Positions 14,849 to 22,143 of a DNA stretch of 26,695 bases are shown here, in pieces. How positions within the stretch are numbered: the stretch's first letter is position 1; every line of letters starts with the position of its first letter. The translations under genes were made by a program, and so were the position numbers. The DNA is from JAJYIV01 sp964499955. Lineage in GTDB: Bacteria > Patescibacteriota > Patescibacteriia > UBA9934 > GWF2-40-263. Below the pieces are notes generated by a model, which saw only the letters and a list, made by a program, of their open reading frames with translations, made no database searches and was not told the origin of the DNA. The stretch covers positions 1 through 26,695 of the forward strand of contig CAZCMI010000013.1 in the NCBI GenBank assembly GCA_964499955.1. Reading direction: 5' to 3'.

Positions 14849-17800
14849 ATGCCCCGCCTCTACGAATCCGACATCGAGCAATGGGTAGTGGAACTGCTGG
14901 AAAAGCAGGGCTACACCTATCTCGCACCGGAAGAGCAAGAAGAAGAGCGAGAGGATCTGCGCGAGGTCGTACTCGTAGGGCGTTTGCGTTTGGCAGCGGC
15001 TCAGTTGAACCCGACGATTCCGGAGGATGCACGGGAGGAAGCGGTAAGGAAAGTGTTGGATTTGGCGGGGCCAGCAACGGTGGAGACGAACGAAGCATTC
15101 CACCACATGTTTGTAGACGGGGTGCCGGTGCACGTATATGCGGATGGCGAAACGCGCGGTGAGGTGGTGCGTCTGGTGGATTTTGAACATCCGGAACAGA
15201 ACGACTTGGTCATCGCGAACCAGTTCACCGTGCCTTTCGACAACTCAAGCAAACGGCCGGATATTGTCGTGTTCGTGAATGGTCTACCGCTTGTGGTCGT
15301 GGAGTTGAAAAACCCAGCAGACGAAAACGCAACTGTACATAAGGCTTATACGCAGCTCGACAACTACAAGCGTGCTATCCCGCAATTATTCGTGTACAAC
15401 GCCGTTCTTGTTGCATCGGATGGATTAGATGCAAAAGTTGGTGCATTGACTACTGATTGGGAGCGATTTTCCGTATGGCGGGCGCCAGAGGGGAAGCGAA
15501 AACAGGAAAAAACAACGCCGCAGATGCAGGTGGTTACGGAGCATGTACTTACTCCGTCCGTGCTTCTTGATCTCATTCGTAGTTTTATCGTGTTTGAAAA
15601 GGTAAAGCACGAAGATGAGAAGACAGGGCAGACGAGCATAGAAACCATCAAGAAGATTGCACAGTACCACCAATATTACGTGGTGAATAAAGCGATTGCT
15701 TCTACGGCACAGGCAACTGCCACCCATGGCGAGCGTAAGATTGGTGTTGTGTGGCACACGCAAGGCTCGGGTAAGTCACTGTCGATGGTGTTCTATGCCG
15801 GCAAGGTTGTTCTTGAGAACGATAATCCAACGGTTGTGGTCATTACGGACCGCAACGATTTGGATGATCAGTTATTCGACACCTTTGCTGCGAGCCGTGC
15901 ATTATTACGACAAACGCCTGTACAAGCGGACAGTCGGGTGCATTTGCAGCAGCTACTCCGCACGGCTGGCGGCGGTATTATCTTTACGACGATTCAAAAA
16001 TTCTTCCCGGAAGACGGAGGAGAAGTGCATGACCTCCTGAGTGATCGGAAGAACATTGTTGTTATTGCAGATGAAGCCCATCGCAGCCAATACGGATTTG
16101 CAGCGCGGACCATATTCAAAAATGAGGAAGCAATCACGCGGTATGGGAATGCAAAATATTTGCGTGATGCGCTGCCGAATGCATCGTTCATTGGGTTTAC
16201 GGGAACGCCGGTGGAGCAGGGGGATAAATCCACGCCTGCCGTATTTGGATCCTATTTGGACGTGTACGACATTGCACGTGCAGTAGAAGACCATGCAACC
16301 GTCCCTATTTACTACGAAAGCCGGTTGGTGAAGATCCATCTTCCGGATGAAAAGAAAGCAGAAATTGATGAAGAAGTTGAGTTGTTGGCGGAAGGGATGG
16401 AAGAAACATCGAAGGACAAGGCAAAAGCAAAGTGGGCGCAGATTGAGGCGGTTGTGGGGAACCCAGCGCGGTTAGCGGAAGTTGCGCGTGATATCGTGAC
16501 GCATTTTGAAGCGCGTCAGGAGGCGTTTGTTGGCAAGGCAATGATTGTCGTCATGAGCCGTCGTATTGCGGTGGGGTTGTATGATGCAATTATTAAATTG
16601 CGCCCCGCTTGGCACAACGTAGATCGGACCAAAGGAAAATTGAAAGTGGTTATGACGGCAAGTTCAAGCGACCCGCGCGAATTTCAGCCGCACCACACAA
16701 ACAAAAAAGGTCGTCGCGCCCTCGCTGATCGCTTTAAAGATACGAACGATGAATTGCAGCTTGTTATTGTGCGGGATATGTGGCTTACGGGATTTGATGT
16801 TCCATGCCTGCACACCATGTATATCGACAAGCTTATGCGTGGACACAACCTCATGCAGGCCATTGCGCGCGTAAATCGTGTGTACAAGGACAAGCCAGGT
16901 GGATTGGTTGTTGATTACATTGGATTTGCATCAGATTTGCAGAAAGCACTTGCGGTGTATACGCAAAGTGGTGGAACCGGACAGCCCACCTCTACACTGG
17001 ATCAGGCGGTTTCCACCATGCAAGAAAAATATGAAGTTGTGAGCGCGTTCTTCCACGGTTTTGACCATCGTCGCTATTTTACCGCTGATACACATACAAA
17101 ACTCGAAATCATTCTTGAGGCACAGGAGTATATCCTCGGACGTCATGCGTCCAGTGGGGAGACATCGGAACAAATAACGGAACGTTTTGTGAAAGAAGTC
17201 ACTCTTCTTTCACAGGCGTTTGCCCTAGTCATACCAAACGAGGCTGCAGTGGCTATTCGTGAGGAAGTAGCATTTTTCCAGGTGATTAAGGCGCGTCTAG
17301 TCAAATTTGAGCCGGAGGGTACACCGGGGACGGAGCAGATGAGTACCGCAATACGACAGATTGTAGATCAAGCGCTTGTTGCGGAAGGTGTGGTAGATAT
17401 TTTTGCGGCGGCCGGTGTGCAAAAGCCGAACCTGTCTGTACTTTCGGATGAGTTCTTGTCGGACGTACAGGGAATGAAGCACCGAAACCTTGCGTTGGAG
17501 CTTCTGCGTAAGGTGTTGAATGATGAGATCAAGGTTCGTTTGCGCAAGAACGGTGTTCTTGGGAAACGTCTTTCAGAGATGCTCGAGAAGACATTGAAGA
17601 AATATCAGAATAATTTGTTGTCGGCAGCGGAAATTATCCAAGAACTCATTGAGCTGGCCAGGCAAATCCGTGCGGAAGATTCGCGCGGGCGTGCGTTAGG
17701 TCTTTCAGATGATGAGGTGGCCTTCTACGATGCGCTCGCGAATAATGAGAGCGCACGTGATGTGTTGGGCGATGAAACGCTGCGAAATCTTGCTCGTGTG

Positions 17801-17983
17801 TTGGTGGAGAAAGTGCGCAAGAACACGTCTATTGATTGGACGATTCGTGAGAATGTTCAGGCGCGTTTACGTGTTCTGGTTCGTCGCACGCTAAAGCAAT
17901 ATGGATATCCTCCAGATGAGGAGATTCTCGCAACGGAAACGGTGTTGAAACAAGCAAAATTGTTTGCCGATAATTGGGCTTGA
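14849..17983 (+). CDS. hsdR: Type I restriction-modification system, endonuclease/translocase subunit
   Basis: 1044-aa HsdR, the ATP-dependent motor and nuclease that translocates and cuts unmethylated DNA. The N-terminal nuclease domain has RPDIVVF (D138), VVELKNP (E152, K154) and the Q169/Y173 pair of the QxxxY motif. The SF2 motor follows: Walker A TQGSGKS (~305-311), DEAH (408-411), GFTGTP (~449-454), LTGFDVPCLHTMY and motif VI QAIARVNRVY. A C-terminal helical domain completes a normal-length protein. All catalytic motifs look intact, so the system is probably active. A purine-rich GAGAGGA lies 11 nt before the ATG, too far for an ideal SD. It ends only 9 nt before the rplJ -35 box, with no terminator between. 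Confidence 0.97.
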   Translation: MPRLYESDIEQWVVELLEKQGYTYLAPEEQEEEREDLREVVLVGRLRLAAAQLNPTIPEDAREEAVRKVLDLAGPATVETNEAFHHMFVDGVPVHVYADGETRGEVVRLVDFEHPEQNDLVIANQFTVPFDNSSKRPDIVVFVNGLPLVVVELKNPADENATVHKAYTQLDNYKRAIPQLFVYNAVLVASDGLDAKVGALTTDWERFSVWRAPEGKRKQEKTTPQMQVVTEHVLTPSVLLDLIRSFIVFEKVKHEDEKTGQTSIETIKKIAQYHQYYVVNKAIASTAQATATHGERKIGVVWHTQGSGKSLSMVFYAGKVVLENDNPTVVVITDRNDLDDQLFDTFAASRALLRQTPVQADSRVHLQQLLRTAGGGIIFTTIQKFFPEDGGEVHDLLSDRKNIVVIADEAHRSQYGFAARTIFKNEEAITRYGNAKYLRDALPNASFIGFTGTPVEQGDKSTPAVFGSYLDVYDIARAVEDHATVPIYYESRLVKIHLPDEKKAEIDEEVELLAEGMEETSKDKAKAKWAQIEAVVGNPARLAEVARDIVTHFEARQEAFVGKAMIVVMSRRIAVGLYDAIIKLRPAWHNVDRTKGKLKVVMTASSSDPREFQPHHTNKKGRRALADRFKDTNDELQLVIVRDMWLTGFDVPCLHTMYIDKLMRGHNLMQAIARVNRVYKDKPGGLVVDYIGFASDLQKALAVYTQSGGTGQPTSTLDQAVSTMQEKYEVVSAFFHGFDHRRYFTADTHTKLEIILEAQEYILGRHASSGETSEQITERFVKEVTLLSQAFALVIPNEAAVAIREEVAFFQVIKARLVKFEPEGTPGTEQMSTAIRQIVDQALVAEGVVDIFAAAGVQKPNLSVLSDEFLSDVQGMKHRNLALELLRKVLNDEIKVRLRKNGVLGKRLSEMLEKTLKKYQNNLLSAAEIIQELIELARQIRAEDSRGRALGLSDDEVAFYDALANNESARDVLGDETLRNLARVLVEKVRKNTSIDWTIRENVQARLRVLVRRTLKQYGYPPDEEILATETVLKQAKLFADNWA

Positions 17984-17992
17984 TGTGCTCCC

Positions 17993-18021
17993 TTGACCCC
18001 TCCCCCCGGCTCTGCTATTCT
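17993..18021 (+). promoter_or_regulatory. rplJ-rplL promoter
   Basis: TTGACC (17993-17998), exactly 17 nt, then TATTCT (18016-18021) preceded by TGC, a complete extended sigma-70-type promoter. It starts 10 nt after the hsdR stop codon and is the strongest promoter seen in the window. Confidence 0.85.
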
Positions 18022-18027
18022 CCCAGC

Positions 18028-18222
18028 AAATCTCCCACGGCCGTAGAACACAGGTCGCCGCCCCCTCGAATCGAGGGCATCGGCATAAGTCCTGTCGAGG
18101 ACGTGGAAATGGGGCGCCTGCCGCCCGTTTCCCGATCTCCCCGGCCCAAAACCGTGGAGATTTTGTTAAAGGTCGAACCTGAAAACGGGCCACGGCCGCA
18201 CGGCCGCCGCCCTAAATACGCT
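18028..18222 (+). ncRNA. L10 leader (autoregulatory ribosomal protein leader)
   Basis: About 195 nt of structured untranslated leader before rplJ. Visible elements are a hairpin with 6-bp arms CCCTCG/CGAGGG near 18063-18077, then GGCATAAGTCCTGTCGAGGA (18082-18101), in which GTCC/GGAC closes a small loop. This last part resembles the L10-binding motif (CCTGCCGAGG-like) of known L10 leaders. A terminator-like hairpin follows at 18135-18167. In other bacteria the L10(L12)4 complex binds such a leader to repress its own operon. The assignment rests on position, size and the motif. Confidence 0.7.
18135..18167 (+). terminator. Possible attenuator in the L10 leader
   Basis: ATCTCC (18135-18140) pairs with GGAGAT (18156-18161). 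After one C/T mismatch, CGG (18142-18144) pairs with CCG (18152-18154), with a 7-nt loop, and the tail is TTTTGTT. It lies about 60 nt before the rplJ ATG and downstream of the putative L10 site, as expected of a transcription attenuator. The T run is interrupted, so it may be a weak or conditional terminator. Confidence 0.5.
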
Positions 18223-18774
18223 ATGCCCAAAACACGCGTACAGAAGGAAGAAATCGTCGCCCGGTTGGCCGACAAGGCCCGCCGCATGAAGTCCGCCGTG
18301 TTCACCTCCATCGGGGGGTACACGATGGAAGACGCCGACGCCCTGCGCGCCAACGGCCGCAAGGAAGGCGTCGAGCTGGTGGTCGCCAAGAAGACCCTGC
18401 TCACGCGCGCCCTGAAGGACGCCGGCCTGGACGTCCCCGCCGACGTGCTGGACGGCTCCATCCTGACCGCCTTCGGCATGCAGGATGAAATCGCCCCGGC
18501 CAAGCTGGTCGCCGCGCTCGCCAAAGACCGCGAGCAGATCAAGATCGTCGGCGGCGTCATGGAAGGCAAAGCCGTGGATGCCGCGTACGTCCAGACGCTC
18601 GCCATGATCCCCAGCCGGTTGGAGCTCTACGCGAAGTTGGTCGGTTCCATCAACAACCCGGTGTCCGGCTTCGTCCGCGTACTCAACGCCATTGCCACCA
18701 AGGACGAGGACGCCGCTCCCGCGGAGGCTGCTCCTGCGGAAGCCGCCCCTGTGGCCGCCGCCCCCGCCGCCTAA
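18223..18774 (+). CDS. rplJ: Large-subunit ribosomal protein L10
   Basis: 183-aa L10, the base of the ribosomal stalk that holds L7/L12 dimers and contacts 23S rRNA. The N-terminal domain reads KEEIVARLADKARRMKSAVF, GVELVVAKKTLLTRAL and GSILTAFG; the helix near the end binds L7/L12. The protein continues into an Ala/Pro/Glu tail of repeated AP(A)EAA units that most L10 proteins lack. The ATG at 18223 is set by the conserved N-terminus; the frame upstream belongs to the leader. T at -1 and no SD, notable for a highly expressed gene. It is followed by rplL after 33 nt. Confidence 0.97.
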   Translation: MPKTRVQKEEIVARLADKARRMKSAVFTSIGGYTMEDADALRANGRKEGVELVVAKKTLLTRALKDAGLDVPADVLDGSILTAFGMQDEIAPAKLVAALAKDREQIKIVGGVMEGKAVDAAYVQTLAMIPSRLELYAKLVGSINNPVSGFVRVLNAIATKDEDAAPAEAAPAEAAPVAAAPAA

Positions 18775-18807
18775 CGCCGCCCCCGTTTACTCACATCAAC
18801 ACCCCTT

Positions 18808-19206
18808 ATGTCCGAAGAAAACAAGGTGGTTGAGGTGCCGGAGAAGTTCAAGGCCCTCGTCGAGACCATCGAGAAGCTGTCCGTGATCGACCTTGCCGAA
18901 TTGGTGAAGGTGCTGGAAGAGAAGTTCGGCGTGTCCGCCGCCGCTCCCGTCATGATGATGGGCGGTGCGGGCGGTGCCGCCGCCGCGGAAGAGAAGACGT
19001 CCTTCGACGTCGAACTCCTCGCCGCCGGTGACAACAAGATCAACGCCATCAAGGCGGTCCGCGAAGTGACGGGCCTGGGCCTCGCCGAGGCCAAGGCGCT
19101 GGTCGACGGCGCCCCGAAGGTGGTGAAGGCCGGCCTGGACAAGGCCGCCGCCGAGGAAATGAAGAAGAAGCTGGAAGACGCCGGCGCCAAGGTCGAGTTG
19201 AAGTAA
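18808..19206 (+). CDS. rplL: Large-subunit ribosomal protein L7/L12
   Basis: 132-aa L7/L12, the stalk protein that recruits translation GTPases. The N-terminal dimerisation domain (IEKLSVIDLAELVKVLEEKFGV), the Ala/Gly-rich hinge (AAAPVMMMGGAGGAAAAEE) and the C-terminal factor-binding domain (EKTSFDVELLAAGDNKINAIKAVRE, GLGLAEAKALVDGAPKVVK) are complete. It is co-transcribed with rplJ and followed 30 nt later by a strong terminator. The usual downstream rpoB is absent, so this ribosomal operon stands alone here. No SD; the 5' side is pyrimidine-rich (ACCCCTT before ATG). Confidence 0.98.
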   Translation: MSEENKVVEVPEKFKALVETIEKLSVIDLAELVKVLEEKFGVSAAAPVMMMGGAGGAAAAEEKTSFDVELLAAGDNKINAIKAVREVTGLGLAEAKALVDGAPKVVKAGLDKAAAEEMKKKLEDAGAKVELK

Positions 19207-19236
19207 CCGACCCGCCGTCATGCGGCTCCTGCCGCC

Positions 19237-19264
19237 AAAAAACCGCCCTCCGGAGCGGTTTTTT
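19237..19264. terminator. Bidirectional terminator between rplL and the pseudo-PP2C gene
   Basis: AAAAAACCGC (19237-19246) pairs with GCGGTTTTTT (19255-19264) around an 8-nt loop. The A and T runs are symmetrical, so the hairpin can end transcription from rplL (plus) and from the convergent gene at 19300-21444 (minus). Confidence 0.9.
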
Positions 19265-19299
19265 CGTGTCGTCGTGCGCGCGTTCATTTCAGGCCTCCG

Positions 19300-21444
19300 C
19301 TAGAGATGCCCCAGCGTGATGGCGTACAGCTTCGAGCCGGAGAGCAGGTAGGCCGTGCGGGCGCGTTCGTCCACCAGGAAGTCCGAGAGGTCGGCGAAGG
19401 CGTCGGAGCGGTATTGCCGCAGGAACGCCCCCGACTGCTTGGCGTACACGAGCAGGCGGCGCTCGGCCGGTTCCAGCACGTAGACGTAGTCGGTGTCCGG
19501 GTCCGTCCAGATCTTCGAGGCGGCGGAAACCGGCGGGTCGGTCGGGTGCAGGGACCAGCCCACTTCGTTGCCGGAAGCGTAGCGGGCCACGGTGCCGTCC
19601 GGCTTCAGGACGAAAATCGTGCCGTCGATGGCCATGGACACGGCGTCGGACAAATCGGTGGTGCGCGTTTGGATCCAATTCGAGGCGGGGCCGAAGCCCG
19701 TTTCCGTGCGGTTGTACCGCAGCACCTGGCCGGCGTCGGGGGCGAGCAGGTACAGGCGGCCGCCGTATAACGCGACGTCCATCCAGCGCGTGCCCGTTTC
19801 GGGGCGCAGGTCCGTCACCTGCAGTTGGCGGTTGCGCGTGTCGAAGCGGGAGAGACCCGGCCGGTCGTCCAGGAACAGGACGGTGCCATTGTCCGCGGCC
19901 GCGCTCTGTGCCGCACCGACGCCACCTTGGGCGGCGTCGATCCGCACGAAGCTCTTGGTGGCCGTGTCCAGGCGGTAGACGTTGTGGTCCGCGCCGAAGG
20001 CATACACGGCGCCCCCGTCGGAAACGAGGGTCGTGCCGCGCGCGTCCGCTCCCGCAATCTCGGCCAAGTCGGCGGCCACGGGCGGGTCGGGAATGTTCAC
20101 GACGTTGCGGATTTGTTCCGACGCGGCGGCGATATCGGCGCGCAGGCGTTCCACCGTTTCCCGCTGCTCCGGCGTGTCCGTGGGCAGTTCGTCCACCAAG
20201 GCCCGCGTTTCGCGCAGCAGGGCTCCCGCGCGCGCTTCGTCGCGGTAGATGAGGGCGGCGTTCGCCTGGTCCCGGCGTTCTTCCGCCTGGCGTACCTGGG
20301 TGGCGTAGGTTTCCACGGCCTTCACCTCGGCCTGGGAACGGGACAGCGCGCTAATGCCGATGGCCAGGGCCAGCACGAGGGCGCCGGCGGCGGCCAGCAG
20401 GTACAAACTGGATTTGGGCACGCGGCGGACGCGGCGCAACAGGGAGTCCCGCGCCTTGCCCGCCTGTTCGCCGGCCACGCGCGGCACATCCGCCACGGAA
20501 CGGACGCGGGCGAACACCTTCCCGACCTTCCGCCCCCACGTCCACAGCACGATCAGCAGGCGCACCCCCGTTTTCGCCAGCGAAAACAGGCGCACGTAGA
20601 ACGGGCGTTTCGGCCCCTCCGTGCGGGCGGCTTTCCACCGGGCCACGCGGTCGCGCATCAGGCCTAGGAACGACGGGCCGTGGTCGTCCAACAAGCGGCC
20701 GGTTTCGGCTTCCGTTTCCACCAAATGCGCCACGGACGCCTCGCCGAGCGGCGCGGCGCGCTCCAGCCCGGGCGTGGGATCCGCGGCCTGCAAAATAAGC
20801 AGGGACAGGTCCGTGCGGGCGGGGAAGTGCTGGCGGATTTTTTCCGTGGCCGAGGCCGGTGGCAGCGTGGCGAGATAATGGTTCAGGTCGTCGGCGTTGA
20901 CGTAGCGCTGCAGGTCCTGGTTGGAAACGGCCAGGACGTCCCCCGCGTGCAGGTCGCCGTCGAGCACCACGGCGAAGGGTTTTTCCCACGACGGCAGCGC
21001 TTGTTCCGTTTGAATGCTGCGGAAGAGGTTGAATACCTGGTAGTGGCCCGTGGGGCGGCGGTGCAGGAAGAGGGCGGACAAGTCCCCCATGCCGGAAAAA
21101 AACAGCTTCCCGTCGCAGGCGACGCCCACGAGGGCGTGCACGTTCCCGACGGGGACGTTCCAGGCGCCGTCGCGCACCTGCGCGGCGAGCGTGTCGTTCA
21201 GCGACCGGAGGAACCGCTCGAACCGATGCTGGACGTTGGTGCCGGGCACGGCGTCTTCCGCCAGCCGTTCCAAGGCGTCTTCGATGGTATGGGCCAGCCC
21301 TTCCACGGGGTGGCGCGCGGCGGGGCGGATCTGCCAGAACCCGAACACGTACCCGCTGCGGCCCGGCAGCGGGAGCGCATAGGTTTCCGCGGCGGTCGCG
21401 GCGTCGGGTTCCTGGTAGCGACCGGCTTTGAGGAGGACGGGCAT
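19300..21444 (-). CDS. Pseudo-PP2C / TM / coiled-coil / beta-propeller protein
   Basis: 714 aa. Residues ~1-222 resemble a PP2C-type phosphatase fold: HALVGVACDGKLFFSGMGDLSALFLHR matches the GNSRAYL strand pair, and HAGDVLAVSNQDLQRYV matches the DD-lilaSDG-wd segment. The metal-binding Asp residues expected at the start (D-GhG) and in SDG are not seen, so it is probably catalytically dead. A basic stretch (LLRRVRRVPK, ~335-344) precedes a TM helix (~346-368), giving an N-in, C-out topology. A coiled coil (~370-448) and a repeat-rich beta domain (~455-714; units such as GGAVYAFGADHNVYRLD and GTIFVLKPDGTVARY) follow, likely a beta-propeller outside. It could relay signals across the membrane. 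The ATG at 21444 has T before it and no SD. Confidence 0.78.
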   Translation of the reverse strand: MPVLLKAGRYQEPDAATAAETYALPLPGRSGYVFGFWQIRPAARHPVEGLAHTIEDALERLAEDAVPGTNVQHRFERFLRSLNDTLAAQVRDGAWNVPVGNVHALVGVACDGKLFFSGMGDLSALFLHRRPTGHYQVFNLFRSIQTEQALPSWEKPFAVVLDGDLHAGDVLAVSNQDLQRYVNADDLNHYLATLPPASATEKIRQHFPARTDLSLLILQAADPTPGLERAAPLGEASVAHLVETEAETGRLLDDHGPSFLGLMRDRVARWKAARTEGPKRPFYVRLFSLAKTGVRLLIVLWTWGRKVGKVFARVRSVADVPRVAGEQAGKARDSLLRRVRRVPKSSLYLLAAAGALVLALAIGISALSRSQAEVKAVETYATQVRQAEERRDQANAALIYRDEARAGALLRETRALVDELPTDTPEQRETVERLRADIAAASEQIRNVVNIPDPPVAADLAEIAGADARGTTLVSDGGAVYAFGADHNVYRLDTATKSFVRIDAAQGGVGAAQSAAADNGTVLFLDDRPGLSRFDTRNRQLQVTDLRPETGTRWMDVALYGGRLYLLAPDAGQVLRYNRTETGFGPASNWIQTRTTDLSDAVSMAIDGTIFVLKPDGTVARYASGNEVGWSLHPTDPPVSAASKIWTDPDTDYVYVLEPAERRLLVYAKQSGAFLRQYRSDAFADLSDFLVDERARTAYLLSGSKLYAITLGHL

Positions 21445-21471
21445 ACGGAAAGAGGGAAAGGAGCGGGCGCC

Positions 21472-21500
21472 TTGCCCAACCCCCTCCGTTCGGGTAGATT
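21472..21500 (+). promoter_or_regulatory. Candidate promoter of the 21553-26695 operon
   Basis: TTGCCC (21472-21477), 17-nt spacer, TAGATT (21495-21500). The predicted leader is about 46 nt. It overlaps the -10 of the divergent minus-strand gene. Confidence 0.5.
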
Positions 21501-21503
21501 ATA
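21498..21503 (-). promoter_or_regulatory. Consensus -10 box for the pseudo-PP2C gene
   Basis: Read on the minus strand this is a perfect TATAAT, 53 nt before the ATG at 21444. No good -35 is found 16-18 nt upstream. It overlaps the plus-strand -10 by three bases, so the divergent promoters probably compete. Confidence 0.55.
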
Positions 21504-21552
21504 CAGGACACACGCCGATGGACGAAGGGGGCCGGTCCTCGGCGACCCATAT

Positions 21553-22143
21553 ATGTCCAGTCCCGTTTTCCGCCTTGAACATCTTTTTGGCTCGCAGACC
21601 CGCGCACGGCTGCTGGGTCTTTTCCTGTTGCACCCCGGCGAGGCGTTTTTCGTGCGTGAACTGACGCGCCGCATCGACGCGCAGCTGAACTCCGTCCGGC
21701 GGGAATTGAAGAACCTCATGGATCTCGGCCTGGTGCTGGAACGGGCGGCCGAAGGCAAAAAACTCGCCGACCGCAAAAAATTCTACCAGGTCAATCCGGA
21801 CTCGGTGCTGTATCCCGACCTGCGGAATCTGTTCGCCAAGCTGCACGTCCTTCTCAAGCAGAACATGGTCGAGGCGCTGCGGGGCCACGGCACGATTTCC
21901 TATCTCGTCTTCACCGGCCGCTTCGTTGGCCGCGCGGACGTCCCCACGGACATTTTGGTCGTGGGCGATTTGGACCCGCAGGCCCTGGGCGCCGTCGTGG
22001 AGGCCTTTGAGAAGGAGCTTGGGCACGAGGTGAACTACACCCTGCTGTCCCGGGACGAGTTCGACTACCGCCGCCAGGTGGCGGACCGTTTCCTGCTGTC
22101 CATCGTGGACGGGCAGAAAATCGTCATGGTGGACGAAATATGA
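21553..22143 (+). CDS. Winged-helix protein with a degenerate nucleotidyltransferase-like domain
   Basis: 196 aa. The N-terminal ~85 residues form a winged helix (TRARLLGLFLLHPGEAFFVRELTRR, SVRRELKNLMDLGLV, RKKFYQVNP). The C-terminal part (~105-196) looks like an MNT/pol-beta-type nucleotidyltransferase: TGRFVGRADVPTDILVVGD mirrors the usual GS-ARGE--SDIDLLVVG. The first Ser is Arg and the DxD pair is reduced to TDI, so catalysis is doubtful. Such fusions are common hypothetical regulators in Patescibacteria. It is first in its operon, divergent from the pseudo-PP2C gene, and might regulate either. Its TGA overlaps the next ATG (ATGA). Confidence 0.75.
   Translation: MSSPVFRLEHLFGSQTRARLLGLFLLHPGEAFFVRELTRRIDAQLNSVRRELKNLMDLGLVLERAAEGKKLADRKKFYQVNPDSVLYPDLRNLFAKLHVLLKQNMVEALRGHGTISYLVFTGRFVGRADVPTDILVVGDLDPQALGAVVEAFEKELGHEVNYTLLSRDEFDYRRQVADRFLLSIVDGQKIVMVDEI

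Noticed and set aside
8030..17990. Integrase, transposase or attachment-site repeats bounding the RM island
   Set aside because: No mobility gene lies inside, and I could not find a convincing direct repeat shared by the two edges; the weak TGCT-CC similarity at 8078 and 17986 is too short.
17974..18222. Upstream extension of the rplJ frame
   Set aside because: L10 begins normally at MPKTRVQKEE; the extension crosses the promoter and structured leader.
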